From Paramecium pentaurelia (lineage: Eukaryota > Ciliophora > Oligohymenophorea > Peniculida > Parameciidae): DNA of 64,000 nt. The number at the start of each line of letters is the position of its first letter. Positions within the stretch are counted from its first letter, which is position 1. Made by a program: the position numbers and the translations under genes. The stretch spans positions 671,891-735,890 of the forward strand of contig CAJJDO010000009.1 of the NCBI GenBank assembly GCA_905183005.1, in the 5' to 3' direction. The notes under the pieces were generated by a model. The model made no database searches. It saw only the letters and a program-made list of their open reading frames with translations, and was not told the DNA's origin. Positions 24,217 to 35,223 of this stretch are shown here, in pieces.

Positions 24217-25479
24217 TCATGTTACATCTATTTAATAACATAGATATATTACTTCATCTATAAACTATTGGTTATTTAATAAAACTCTTGGTAATGAATT
24301 ATCAAATCTAAGGATGAAATACTTTACTAATTAACATATCACATCACTTAAATCTTCATAAAAGATTTGTCTATCAAATTCTAAATAGATCTCTGATTTG
24401 AGTATAAATTATCTAAATAATTTGTTATATTCTTATTCATCAGAATTAAAGAAATCACAAATTTCTGATTATGACATAGCCATAGTTTCATAATCATCAA
24501 ATATTTATAATTATTTGGCAACAACCAAATATATTAAACTTAAAATAGTTAACTTTTCATTATGTTTATATTAATAATCTATTAAACAAACATCAAATAA
24601 CTATACTAATTCTCTATATCTATAATATGCTTCATTTGTTCTTTCCTTAAACATAATACAAGGATCTTTATCTATAATGAATTCATCCCATATTTTGGTA
24701 TAATAATTTAACCAAAATATGGGAGTATTTGGATACATTCTAAAATCAAGTGATTTCAATATTTAAACTTCCATTTACTCTATCTCTTATATTGTATATT
24801 AATCTTGTATTAATCTATGAAAATCCTTTAATGTTTTTGGATAGATTTCTTCACATTTATGAGCTATAAAGATAGCTGCCACTCCTAAAAGTTGAAATTT
24901 TGATATAAGAACATTTGGTTGTCTTAATAAGTATCTTTCAACATAATTTATAGACAAATAAAAGGTTTCTCTTTTGAAATGAAATGAATGAGCAACTTCA
25001 ATAAGCCAATCAAATAAAATTGGAACCATATGACTTTAAATTTCATTCTAATTATTGAGATAATTTTTTTTATAACTATAATTTTCTTCGTATTTTACTT
25101 ATTCTCTCATAAATTCTGATAAAGTTTCTTACTCATCTTCCTAACTAATTTAATGTTCTAATGAATTATTGAATGTGAATGAGTTAAAGTCTTTAACAAC
25201 TTCTTCACATATTAATTTATCATAATCCTACAAATTAGATTATTATATAATCTAAGAACCAAAAGGAATTTCTTCCTCAAGAATGGGGGATATGTCCTTT
25301 TCATTCTTAACCTTTTTTATTGTAGTTTGTCTATCAAATGTAAATATTTAATACTCATATTAGCATGCCGCCTATTCAGATTTGAAATTAGCGCTCTCAC
25401 ATCTAGATTTCAGTTCTAAATCCTTTGACTTTGACAACTTTTTAGACTTACTTTTCTACTTTTTGGAGTTGTTCAACAT
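24217..25479 (-). CDS. Cyclin-box protein (mitotic-type cyclin, 420 aa)
   Basis: Intronless. The N-terminal 150 residues are basic then acidic and look disordered. The cyclin N-box starts with VPILFDWLIEVAHSFHFK, followed by YLSINYVERYL, FQLLGVAAIFIAHKCEEIYPK, DFHRLIQDQYTIQEIEQME and ILKSLDFRMYPNTPIFWLNYY, the standard helix order of A/B/E-class cyclins. The conserved MR of the first helix is replaced by VP and the helix-3 lysine (HKCEE) is retained. Partner would be a CDK. No clear destruction box at the N-terminus. Tandem with TTLL on the minus strand. Confidence 0.88.
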
Positions 25480-25731
25480 TTATTATTCTTAGTCTCAAGT
25501 TTTAGCACTATAAATTATTTTAATTACTATAAGATAAATATAAAAATGTAAGGATATCAATATCGATTCAAATTTCTTTGTAAAATAGTTCTAAGTAATA
25601 TATATTTGGTATATTGAAATATTAAAATTAAATATAGAATAATGTGAGATGATAGAATGTTTTACAAAACTTCCTTTAAACAGAATTTAATAATAACTCT
25701 ATATTTTTTATAAGTTTTAACTTAACTAAGA

Positions 25732-26985
25732 ATGTACTATGTTTGTAAGGGATGCGATAATTGCTGTCGTAGTTGTTGTAGATGTTGTGAAGTAAATATT
25801 TTCATATAACTGTAAGGAATGTTGTGGAGAATGTTGCGATGCAATTTCAAACTGTTTTTCTACACCTTTCTCATTTTGTACTTTCATTACTTTTTTTGTC
25901 TCAATAATTCCTTTCATAATAATGATAGTAGCATTGATATAAAGTTCTGATTTCGATTGCTAAGAAAACATTAAGACCTATTTAATAATTTAAGGGATCA
26001 ATAATTTGATTAACTTTTTGTTCTGTCTCTATATAACCTTTCATTATGGATATTATGGTAAATATTAAGTAGAGAGTAAAAAAACATTTTGGGAACAAAC
26101 AGTAGATTTAATCTTATATGATTGGTTTGTATGCATTTACATATTTGCATTAATCTTCTTTGTAATATGGCTTATAATATGTTTTTCAGCAGCAAATAAT
26201 GAAGTATTAAAATATATATATATAATTTTTAGCCAGAGTATTCCCCTTGTAGACAAGAAAATAATGGATTCTTAATGACTGCATTAACAATCAATTTAAT
26301 ATGCATGATAGTGTATTTGATAGTTGGATTTCTGATATTTATCATAACAGTAATTTTGTATTCTTGTGATGATGGTAGCTGTAGTTGTGGAGGCTGTGTA
26401 AATAATTCTTTAAATTTGTTAGTTTAGATGTTGTTGTTTAGTAATAACATGTGGAATGTGTGATTTTGGAAAGGATAAGAAGAAATACTCAAAGGAATAC
26501 ACTGATTAAAGGAAAGCTTAATATAATGAGGGTAGAAAAGGTTGGTTATAATCTGGAAAGAGATTATTTGGATTTCTCTCTCTCGGAAGAGCAAATCCTA
26601 GAATGAATTAAATGAATACAAATATGGATTAATAGTAATAATAACAATATTATCAACCTTAATAATAATAATAATAATAATACTAGAGACCTGTTCATTA
26701 AGATAGATCAGTATCAAATTTAATTAATTTTAGTTCTTTGATAAACTTTCTGATTGTTTTAAAGGCAATGATAATAATAATGCACCTTAATAAAGACCTT
26801 AACCATAACAGTATTAATAATAAGTTTATATTTAATAATAACCGAATATTCATTAAGCCAATAATTATTAATAACCATATCAATATTAATAATAACCATA
26901 TTAATAATAATAGTATTCATAACCAGCTTAATATTAACCTAATTATTAATATCCATAGCAATAATAAAATGGCTGGGGTAAATGA
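25732..26985 (+). CDS. Cysteine-rich four-pass membrane protein with Q/P/Y-rich tail (383 aa)
   Basis: Introns 25792-25816, 26204-26232, 26398-26422 and 26711-26733 join five exons in frame. The start is almost all cysteine (CKGCDNCCRSCCRCCEECC), then four hydrophobic segments (FVSIIPFIIMIVALI; GINNLINFLFCLYITF; FALIFFVIWLIICF; LICMIVYLIVGFLIFIITV). A second cluster (CDDGSCSCGGC and CCCLVITCGMCDFG) follows the last segment. The C-terminal 120 residues are built of Q, P, N and Y (QQPYQYQQQPYQQQQYSQP). Cys clusters next to membranes suggest palmitoylation or metal binding; the tail resembles prion-like low-complexity regions. No family recognised. Confidence 0.75.
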
Positions 26986-27029
26986 TTTTATAGATAAGTT
27001 TTTCATTTATTATATATATATTTTAAATT

Positions 27030-27762
27030 ATGAATGGACTTAATTAAGAATAGAGTGCAGATTATATATTTAAGTTCATCTTAATAGGAAATTCAAGTAC
27101 TGGCAAAACTTCTATATTGTAATACTTTATAAAATAGAATGGTAAGATATTTATCATAATTTTGATCAACTTTAATAGCAAAAAAGAAAGTTCAATAAAC
27201 AGTGGGAATTGAATTCTAGTCCAAATTTTTTGTATACAAAAATAAGAAAATCAAATTATAAATATGGGATACTGCTGGATAAGAGAGATTCCGTTCAATT
27301 GCTAGAACATATTTTAAGAATACTATAGGAGCAATTCTGGTTTATGATATAACAAGGTATGTCTATTAATTAATTAATATATAGTTAGGACTCATTTGAT
27401 TCATTAGATGATTGGATAAAAGATGCAAGAGAAAATGGAAAGAGCGATCTAGATATAATTGTAGTTGGAAATAAAATAGATTTGAAAGACTAAAGAATAA
27501 TAGATAAAGATTATGCTGAAAGAGAAATGAGAAACAAAGATGTTCTTTATGTTGAAACAAGTGCAATGACTGGAGAAAATGTTGATAAATGTTTTTATGA
27601 TTTAATTGATTAGATCTGTAATAAAATTGAAAAAGGTATTAAATATATATAAAAATAGGTCAAATTGAAAAAGATGAATTCAATCCATAATTAAAAAATC
27701 CTTTAAAACAAAACTTAACAAATAAAACTAATAATGTATAAAATTAAAGATGCAATTGCTGA
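27030..27762 (+). CDS. Rab-family small GTPase (214 aa)
   Basis: Introns 27142-27178, 27357-27384 and 27636-27658 (all TAG). All G motifs are present: P-loop GNSSTGKTS, switch I Thr in QQTVGIEF, WDTAGQERFRSIARTYF, VVGNKIDL and VETSAM. The C-terminus is NQRCNC, a CxC prenylation signal, which the third intron places in frame. The effector region (TVGIEFQSK) and overall length fit Rabs controlling vesicle traffic. Which Rab subclass cannot be decided by eye. It lies 44 bp downstream of the Cys-rich gene on the same strand. Confidence 0.92.
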
Positions 27763-28108
27763 GTTTTCTATAATTATTATTGTACATATCATAAGATATT
27801 TATTCTTGATATTAATTAATTATCTATCTACTACTCATATCTTATTTAATTAATTTCACAATTGATATCTAATTTTAACTAAATTATTAATAATTCTTAA
27901 GCTATTTCTTTATTAAAATTTAAATAATTTCATAATAATTTTTATGTTAAATTTAAAGAATCATTACATAATTTTCATATTTTACAAATGAAATCTATTC
28001 TTCTAATATTATAATATAATTAGAACTTATTTTTTTTATTTTCTATTCATTTTATAAACATTAGTTATATTAGGTCATCAAATACAAAAAATATTATTAA
28101 AAACAATA
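27763..28108. other. Intergenic
   Basis: AT-rich spacer, no frame; likely holds the Rab terminator and the RING-variant promoter. Confidence 0.5.
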
Positions 28109-28953
28109 ATGAATAAATTAACTATTGAATCCCAATAGACAAGATCTGCTCTAAAAGTCTAATAACACATATTTATTGATTAATCAGAGTTAAAATCATG
28201 TCGAATTTGTCTTGAAACTGAACAAGATAACGATAAACCTATAATTCATCCTTGTAAATGCAAAGGTTCTCTTGGATAAGTACATGAAGAAGTAAGACTC
28301 TATATTTTAAATGAGTGTCTTAAAACCTGGATAGTTACATAAAACAAATAATTATTTACTTCGTGTGAAATTTGCAAGATCGAATATTAAATTGAATTTA
28401 CATCACGTAAAGTTTGTATTCCTGTATCAATTTGATTGTATTTAGAGAGAAAAGCATGTAAATCAAATTTAGAAAATATGATTGCTTTAATTTGTCTTCT
28501 CTTTATATTTCTTGGTTTTACAGCTCTCTAAGCCTTTCTGGTGGTTCAAATGTAATCTACTTAGTTATATATATTTAGTGTCAATATTTTTGATGGAAAC
28601 GATAAAAATAATCAATAATCTAGTTTCTTGAATAGTCCTATTACTATGATTGGTAAATATTATCATTATATCATTATTTAGGATTTGCTGTCATAGTATT
28701 TCTGTTTTTAGTTCCTATTTTTTTGTGTCTACTTTATGTCTTAAAAAAAATGCTCTTTATAACTAAAATTAAATCTTGGCATATTCTAGACAGAGTTTAA
28801 ACTCCCCCTTTCGAATAATAAGGACAAATACCTCAATAAACATTATCGAGAAATGCTTCTCAATTATTATAATAATTACCAAAATTAAATTAAACTACTT
28901 CTATTCTCATATAAGGAAATGGTTAGGATTACGAGCATGTTTAATTTATTTGA
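28109..28953 (+). CDS. RING-variant (MARCH-type) membrane protein (255 aa)
   Basis: Introns 28292-28315 and 28424-28447 (both ending GAG) and 28653-28681 (TAG). The RING-CH zinc finger is complete: CRICLE at about residue 36, PCKCKGSLG, then HEECLKTWI across the first intron and CEICKIEYQ, giving C4HC3 spacing. Two membrane segments follow (MIALICLLFIFLGFTAL; GFAVIVFLFLVPIFLCLLYV), then a Q/S-rich tail. This layout is that of MARCH E3 ubiquitin ligases, which ubiquitinate membrane proteins. The GAG acceptors are needed to keep the H-x2-C spacing. Confidence 0.85.
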
Positions 28954-29323
28954 TATATTATGTAATACAATTCAATATTAAATACTAAATAATTATATTT
29001 AAAATGATTCTCACTCATCAAACATAATAATCAACAATGATATATTAAAATCAATATAAATTTAATTGTTATTAAAAAGTACCTAATTTTTATGTTTAAA
29101 CTGAACTTTTTAAATGAAGTTCACATAAAATAAAAAAATCAATATAATATAATATTATTATATGTTATTTTTGGATTCTATTAATTTTTAATAAGTTTGA
29201 TATCTTTTAAAAAGTATTCAATTAACTCTTGTTGTTTTATTTTTTAATAAATTCCTATTTTGAATTATTTATTTTAAGAAATAGAATCAGAAGATTAATT
29301 ATGTATTTTAGATAAATAAATAA
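28954..29323. other. Intergenic
   Basis: No coding signal on either strand. Confidence 0.5.
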
Positions 29324-29638
29324 ATGAATAATCAATATCCATTTACTCTAGCAGTAGCTGGTATACTTTATGAATAAATTGGCTATGTTCTTTATTTAAT
29401 AAGAAAAGTAGGTGATTTTTATCTTTCTCTTATCTCTTATAATGCTTTTACCCTACAGAATTTATTTGGACTCTTTAATCTTATTTGGAATTTCTCTTTT
29501 TTTAGAGTATTTTCAATTAAATCATTAATTTATAATGAAGAATATGATCTAATAGTTATTTATCGTATGTTTGTTTTTTCTTTATCTCTAGATTATGATT
29601 TTTCTCTAGGACTAGTAACTTGCTTTGTTTATTAATGA
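29324..29638 (+). CDS. Possible small hydrophobic protein (104 aa)
   Basis: Single open frame MNNQYPFTLAVAGILYEQ.. to TGA 29636, rich in L, F, I and S with two or three hydrophobic stretches. Codon use is less Gln-rich than neighbours and no homologue is recalled. It could be a genuine small membrane protein or a chance frame; in AT-rich DNA with one stop codon, 100-codon frames are not rare. Confidence 0.35.
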
Positions 29639-30117
29639 ATCAATTCTTCATTTAGTTAAATAATTTTATTCGTTGAAATTTAATCCATTTATTTTTTATG
29701 AAACAGGTGTGATATGAATGTCAAACCATTTTAATAGGATGGTTAATTTTTTTTTGTTAAAAAATACATTAATTAAATTGAAATAGTTTTTAAATATAAA
29801 AATTAATTATCTTTTGATCTCTATTAGATAAAATATTATTGTTACGAGATTAAATTCGATATAAATATTAAATATATAATTTAATTAATATGGACAAGGC
29901 AAATATAATATTTTATTATGGTCCACTAGCACCTGCTAAATCATATGTGGCTTAATTATGTTTAATAATAACCATATTGTAAATTATTTAAATAGGATAC
30001 TAATTATTCTTTAGAAATAAATTAAAATTCAATTGATTAAATATTTGAAAAAGAGTTTATTTGGCATCCATTTTAGCTACTTAAACTTATTTATATTAAT
30101 ATAGATACAAATATAAA
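29639..30117. other. Intergenic with an unassigned exon-like piece
   Basis: From 29890 a frame reads MDKANIIFYYGPLAPAKSY and another nearby reads TNYSLEINQNSIDQIFEKEF; both look protein-like. A 49-nt intron would be needed to join them, longer than normal here. They may be the start of a decayed gene or a first exon of the following one. Confidence 0.3.
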
Positions 30118-30695
30118 ATGTCATTTGTAGATTTTGAATCATTGATTGCTAAGAATTTTGATTAATTAATTAATTATTATGAAATGAGATGGACTTAATA
30201 AAATTTTAAGAACCCTTCTAATTATACACCTTAATAAGTAATGAAAATTGTAAAAAAATATATTGATGAATTACCTATTTAAGGTAGGTATTTCAAATTA
30301 TTTATATTATTTTTATAGAGGTTCTAATATTGGGATACATTTCAGCAGATTAAAAGGGATTATTAGAACAAATATTCCCTAGAGCCATAGATGAATTAGC
30401 TATTGTTGAAAAAATTTTAGGATAAATTAAAGTTCTATATGCAATTACTGAGTAACCCTTAAATTCAGAAATAAATGATCCTGAATGGATATTGTAAAAA
30501 CCAGGAGTTCTCCAAAATAAGAAGGGGATGGTGGAGATGAGGAACCTAAAAATAGTAGTAATGCTGATGGTGAAGAGAGTGCTCCAAAATTTAATATTTA
30601 TAATTATTAATAGACAAAGAGTGATACTCCTAAAAATATGGCTTATGAAGTTAAATAGCCTAATCCAGTAATTTAATTAATTATTTTAGGTATGA
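30118..30695 (+). pseudogene. Orphan gene with an apparent +1 frameshift
   Basis: ATG 30118, intron 30284-30318 (35 nt, TAG). The first 150 residues are well formed (MSFVDFESLIAKNFDQLINY; IVKKYIDELP; VLILGYISADQKGLLEQIF). At the A5 run near 30495-30499 the protein-like text moves to another frame (SPKQEGDGGDEEPKN..NPV), as if one A is missing. A further open stretch to the TGA at 30822 reads LEVSDYSFKLIYDNFDEIY but is separated by a TGA at 30693. Either the gene is decaying or the sequence has homopolymer errors. No family recognised. Confidence 0.5.
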
Positions 30696-30824
30696 CTTGA
30701 AGTTAGTGATTATAGTTTCAAATTGATTTATGATAATTTTGATGAAATCTATTAAAGAATTCAAGAAAACCCTAAGTAAACTTATTATGCATAAATCTAA
30801 CTACAGTAACCCATAATAGATTGA

Positions 30825-31319
30825 TAACATATTATATTGATTTCATATTTCTTAATAATTTTGAATTATATTATAATATGTATAATGTTTTATATCATAG
30901 CTATAATTAAATTTAAAATTTAATATATAATTAGGAAATTCAAACAATATTTATTATTTTAAACTGAAATTCTTATTATTACTTTAAAAGAAGATATTTA
31001 GAATTTAATTAATAAATGATTTAAATATATTCAGATAATTGAATAATTATTGCTATTTCAAGAAAATTGAAAAGGATCAATTTACTATTTTATTTTGAAT
31101 TTATAGAGTTTGATTAATTATATGTTGTAGAATTTAATTTATTTTGAATTGTTTTTATTTAATCATTATTAAAAATAGATTTCATATATTTTTTTCTTTG
31201 ACTTTTCTTATCTAATTATTATCTTATATATAAAATAGAAAGGCTAAAGATATGTTTTGATTGAATTTAATTAATAAAATTGTTAATAATTTTTATAATT
31301 AATTGTTCATACTCAAATA
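30825..31319. other. Intergenic
   Basis: Nothing recognisable; sits between convergent genes' 3' ends. Confidence 0.45.
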
Positions 31320-32630
31320 TCATTAAAGTCTTTTCTGAACTTCATATTCAAACATTTATTCTAATGTAACTGACTAGATGTAAATATTGGATTTTTAATT
31401 AACTCTACTATTATTTAGAATATTGATCAATATAACACTCATAATAGAATAACTTCCATCTGTAGAATAAGTATTAAATTTGTTATCAATATCTTACATT
31501 GTTAATAATGCAGAGTCCTAAAAGAAATTTTTATTCATATATAATAGCCTATTCTCCTATAAGACGATTTATTTTTTTAATTTTGAATAATTAATGTCAT
31601 TAAGATATAATTCCTCTTAACCATGAAATTAACTTGGTAATTAATTCAATGTTATTAATTATTTTAATTATTTAGATATTAGAATCATCTTTTAAATTAT
31701 CAATCCATTTAATTCTTTTAAAATTTCAGGATCTGAATTAGGAAAGTAAAATGATAAATGATATGCAAAATTAAGGAGTTAAATTTCAATATATGATTGA
31801 TAAAATAATTTCAAAATAGGAGTATCTTCTAAATAATAGATAAATATTTTTGGTTATATGGTTTCTTATTTAATATAAAGTAAATAATCTCTTAAAAATG
31901 AATTCTTTCTAAAATTTAATAAATCTTTTAATTTTATTTTTTTGTAAAAATTTGAGATAGTTTCTTTCTCAATAGGAGTAATTAAAAGTTTTGGATGTTA
32001 AAAGATTTAAACTAAAGATATTCTTTTATTTTAATAAATTGAAAGCATTTTTTAAAGCAATTAATATAAATCTTCTTCTATATTAAGTTCATTTATTTAG
32101 AAATTAAAAGATAATTTTATTTCATTCCTATTATCCTTTATTTGTTAATCATCATATATAGATCTTTTAGATATAATTTACCACATAATGGCACCTACTA
32201 ACCAAATATCTGTTTCATAAGTTGTTAATTTTAAATATTTATTTTCTGGAGCCTAATTCATACTATCTGCATATCCAAAAGTTTTGTAAATTAAAAGATT
32301 ATCAACAACTTTAATTTCCTCATATTTGATACTTCTACCAATAAATCCTAATTTGTGCATCTATTATATTCCAATAAGTAATTAAGTTAATATATCCCAA
32401 TAATTAATAGTCTTTTATTGTTACACCCATTTATCTATGGTTTGTGCATTATCCTATGCAGTTCGATATTTCAAATTATGATCTTAAATACCATAATGTT
32501 CCAAATTTCTAATATGAGATTTATTTTGAGGAATAACTTTAGATAATGCTTTCTTTTCTTTTGCTAAGAATTTCAGCAAGGTTACAAACTGAGCATCATC
32601 TAATTGACCAGATATGTATATATTTTACAT
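31320..32630 (-). CDS. Protein kinase-like pseudokinase (436 aa)
   Basis: Intronless. C-lobe order of a protein kinase is visible: ILTQLLIGIQQMHKLGFIGRS in the position of the helix-E/HRD segment, KTFGYADSMNQAPE where DFG and APE belong, then TDIWLVGAIMWQIISKRSIY and LLQKMLSIYQNKRISLVQIF before a 180-residue C-terminal extension. The catalytic Asp of HRD is replaced (FIGRS), DFG reads FGYAD, and no glycine loop or VAIK lysine is visible upstream. So a catalytically dead, scaffold-like role is likely. Known pseudokinases with similar losses act as allosteric partners; the partner here is unknown. Confidence 0.72.
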
Positions 32631-32809
32631 AAAAAATAATATAAAATATAATTTTATTTATTTTGAGAAAATTTTATATTTAATTCAGATTTGCCTCTAT
32701 TTTTATATACATTTAGAACTTTAATAGGAATTATTAGAGAATAAAACCATATATTATTTATTTTCTTAATGAAATGTGGATTAACTTTAATATTAAAAAA
32801 CGGATTGTA

Positions 32810-33341
32810 ATGAGGAAATTAGTTTCCATTTTATTTATATCACTTACTTTTGCTAATCAAATTCAAGGACCTATATCTAATCGATTAATCAATTAATTTG
32901 AGAAAAGTCATTTAAGAAAAGCATTTCTGAAATTACTCACTTTAAAATCTAAAGCATAATAATTTGACTTTTCTCTAATCATTGGCTGATAGTTAATAAT
33001 CAAAAATGATGAAAATATATTCAAAGATTAATAAAATCCATATACAAATGCTGTTTAAGCACTAGATTAAGCTTTATAATTGATTGGTTAATTAAGAGAT
33101 GGCTCTTTCATTTAAAATAGAAATATTGTATTCTTAGAAGAAGGTTTAAAACAATTATAATATTAAAGAATAATGTATGCACTATTAATCACAGATTTTA
33201 CTTAAGTAATGGTTCCTAGTTTCAATGATTTAGAAACAAGTACAAAAGTTTAAAGGTTATAGGTTAAATATAAGTAAAATACATTTATTAAGAAATGCTT
33301 AATCAAATTTCAAGACATGTGGTGTAAGAAGAAGAAAATGA
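32810..33341 (+). pseudogene. Secreted-type orphan gene with in-frame TGA
   Basis: Starts with a clear signal peptide (MRKLVSILFISLTFANQ) and continues IQGPISNRLINQFEKSHLRK to a TGA at 32987-32989. The same frame then goes on for about 100 codons with good protein composition (NAVQALDQALQLIGQLRDG; QRIMYALLITDFTQ), and shifts near 33245 to a frame ending SNFKTCGVRRRK. No short intron removes the TGA. Lumenal helical proteins of trichocyst matrix type look broadly like this, but the match is only by flavour. Confidence 0.45.
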
Positions 33342-33459
33342 TAATTTTTTAATTTATCAATATCTACATAATTAATAAATTTAATGTTTATATTATATTA
33401 GAATTAATAAATATATTCTAAATATCGAAACATGCATTAAATATTCAAAAATGTTTATT

Positions 33460-35047
33460 TCATTTTTTACGGACTATGCATTCTTATAAATTTGTCTAAA
33501 ATTCTTAGAATGTAATTTCTCCATCTTTGTTTATATCAAAATAATCAAAAACTGTTCTTGTTTCATCTTCTGTGATATTAGGTTCAATTCTCTTTAACAT
33601 CATTCCCATTTCTTTAATATCTAGTTTTAAATCTGCAGATTTATCAAACTATAATAATAAATAAACAAAAAAATTAACCTTTTTAAATAAATCAATTAAT
33701 TAAATATTATATTTAATAATTGATAGCTTTAATTTTTCAATTACATAATTTGCTCTTTCTTCAACATTATTTTTTTATAGTAAAGATTATTTCTTTTATT
33801 TATCTCTATTTTATTAATCTTAATCAACATGAATAGAATTATCTTCCAACCATTTTTTAAATTCTTCAAATTCTATTGAGTTACTACCATCCTCATCAAA
33901 TTTATTAAATATATATTCTATTTCATCCCTTTGTATATCTTTATCAACTCTTGTTAAAAATCGACCTAACTCATTTACATCTAATGCTTTATCTTTAGAC
34001 ATATCCAATTCAGCGAACAATTAAGTTATGTCTAATTTTTCTTTAATAATCATCAATCTTATATCATTTATTAAATATTAGGCTTTATCCTCAAGTTTAG
34101 AATTTCCCTTAATAAAATCAGAAAAATATTATGCAACAGCTGGATGCTTGTAGATATCATCCCAAGAGAAACGTTTACATTCATCTGGTTATAAACATCC
34201 AATTATTAAATCTAAAGTCTCTTGAGATACTGGAATTTTATCAGTTGGAAATTTTAATGGTTAATTTCTAATGTTTTTCAGTAATTCAGCAGGAGATCGA
34301 GCAGTCCAAGGAGCTTAGAAAATATTATAAAAATGTTACTTTTTCCAAATAATGCTTCATAGAAGATAAATCCTATACTCCAGACATCAGTTTTAGAATT
34401 ATATCTTTTATGATCCAATATTTGAGGACTCATATATAAAGGTGTTCCAACCATAGATGACATCATGTCCTTTTTAAAATTATCAACACATTTTGCAAAT
34501 CCAAAATCAGCCAATTTAAATGTCTATTTGAATTAAATAATTTTATAAGAATACAGCCTTGTCAATTAAAATATTTGCAGGTTTTAGATCTCTATGTATA
34601 ATTCCATTCTTAATTAATTATGTGAAACCATTTAAAACATCAACTAAAAATTTGATAGCTTCCTTTTCACTTAAAATTTTGCGTTTCTTTAGTAATCTTA
34701 TAAAATAATTAATATTTATAATTACTCATCAAAATCTCCTCCATCACAAAATTCTTAGACAATATAATAATTATTTGAAGTTTCCATTACATCTAATAAT
34801 TATACAATATTTGGACTCTTAAGCTTTTACATAATTTTAATTTCTTAAATCAATCCCTCTCTCAAATAATCATCTCTTTCTATTTACTCTCAAAATTATA
34901 CGCATTTATGACAGATTTACTTAACATTTTAATTGCCACTTTTTCTCCTGTTTTTTCATTGAATCCCTTATAAACAGTGGCATAAGATCCTTCTCCAGCT
35001 TTATTCTTCACATTAAATACATATTTATCTATTTTCTTCTCACCCAT
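33460..35047 (-). CDS. Calcium-dependent protein kinase, kinase + EF-hands (479 aa)
   Basis: Introns 34889-34920, 34697-34725, 34524-34554, 34314-34339 and 33649-33678. Kinase domain about 8-265: AGEGSYATVYKG, VAIK, HRDLKPANIL at about 133, LADFGFAK at about 148, GTPLYMSPQIL and DVWSIGFIFYEALFGKTPW. EF-hands follow: LDMSKDKALDVNELGRFL, FDEDGSNSIEFEEF, a degenerate FDKSADLKLDIKEM, and FDINKDGEITFQEF near the end. This is the CDPK plan, in which Ca2+ binding to the EF-hands relieves autoinhibition. The APE motif reads SPQ and the GTPLYMSP form resembles ULK/Aurora-type activation loops. Confidence 0.92.
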
Positions 35048-35223
35048 TTTATTAAATTATATTTTTAAATATAATCGTTTAAGATTAATTCATAAGTTAT
35101 AAGAAATGATATAATAATTGTTAAAGTGCTATTGATCATATTCAATCAATATAATAATAATAATAATACATTTATGAAATTCTATATAAATATTAATATA
35201 ATTAAATAAAGTTTAATAATTTA

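Noticed and set aside
26698..27043. Overlapping I/N/H-rich ORFs on both strands
   Set aside because: Both are shadows of the Q/P/Y-rich tail of the Cys-rich membrane protein once the 23-nt intron at 26711 is removed.
32987..32989. Selenocysteine reading of the internal TGA
   Set aside because: No Cys-containing selenoprotein motif around it and no SECIS-like hairpin noticed; decay or error is simpler.
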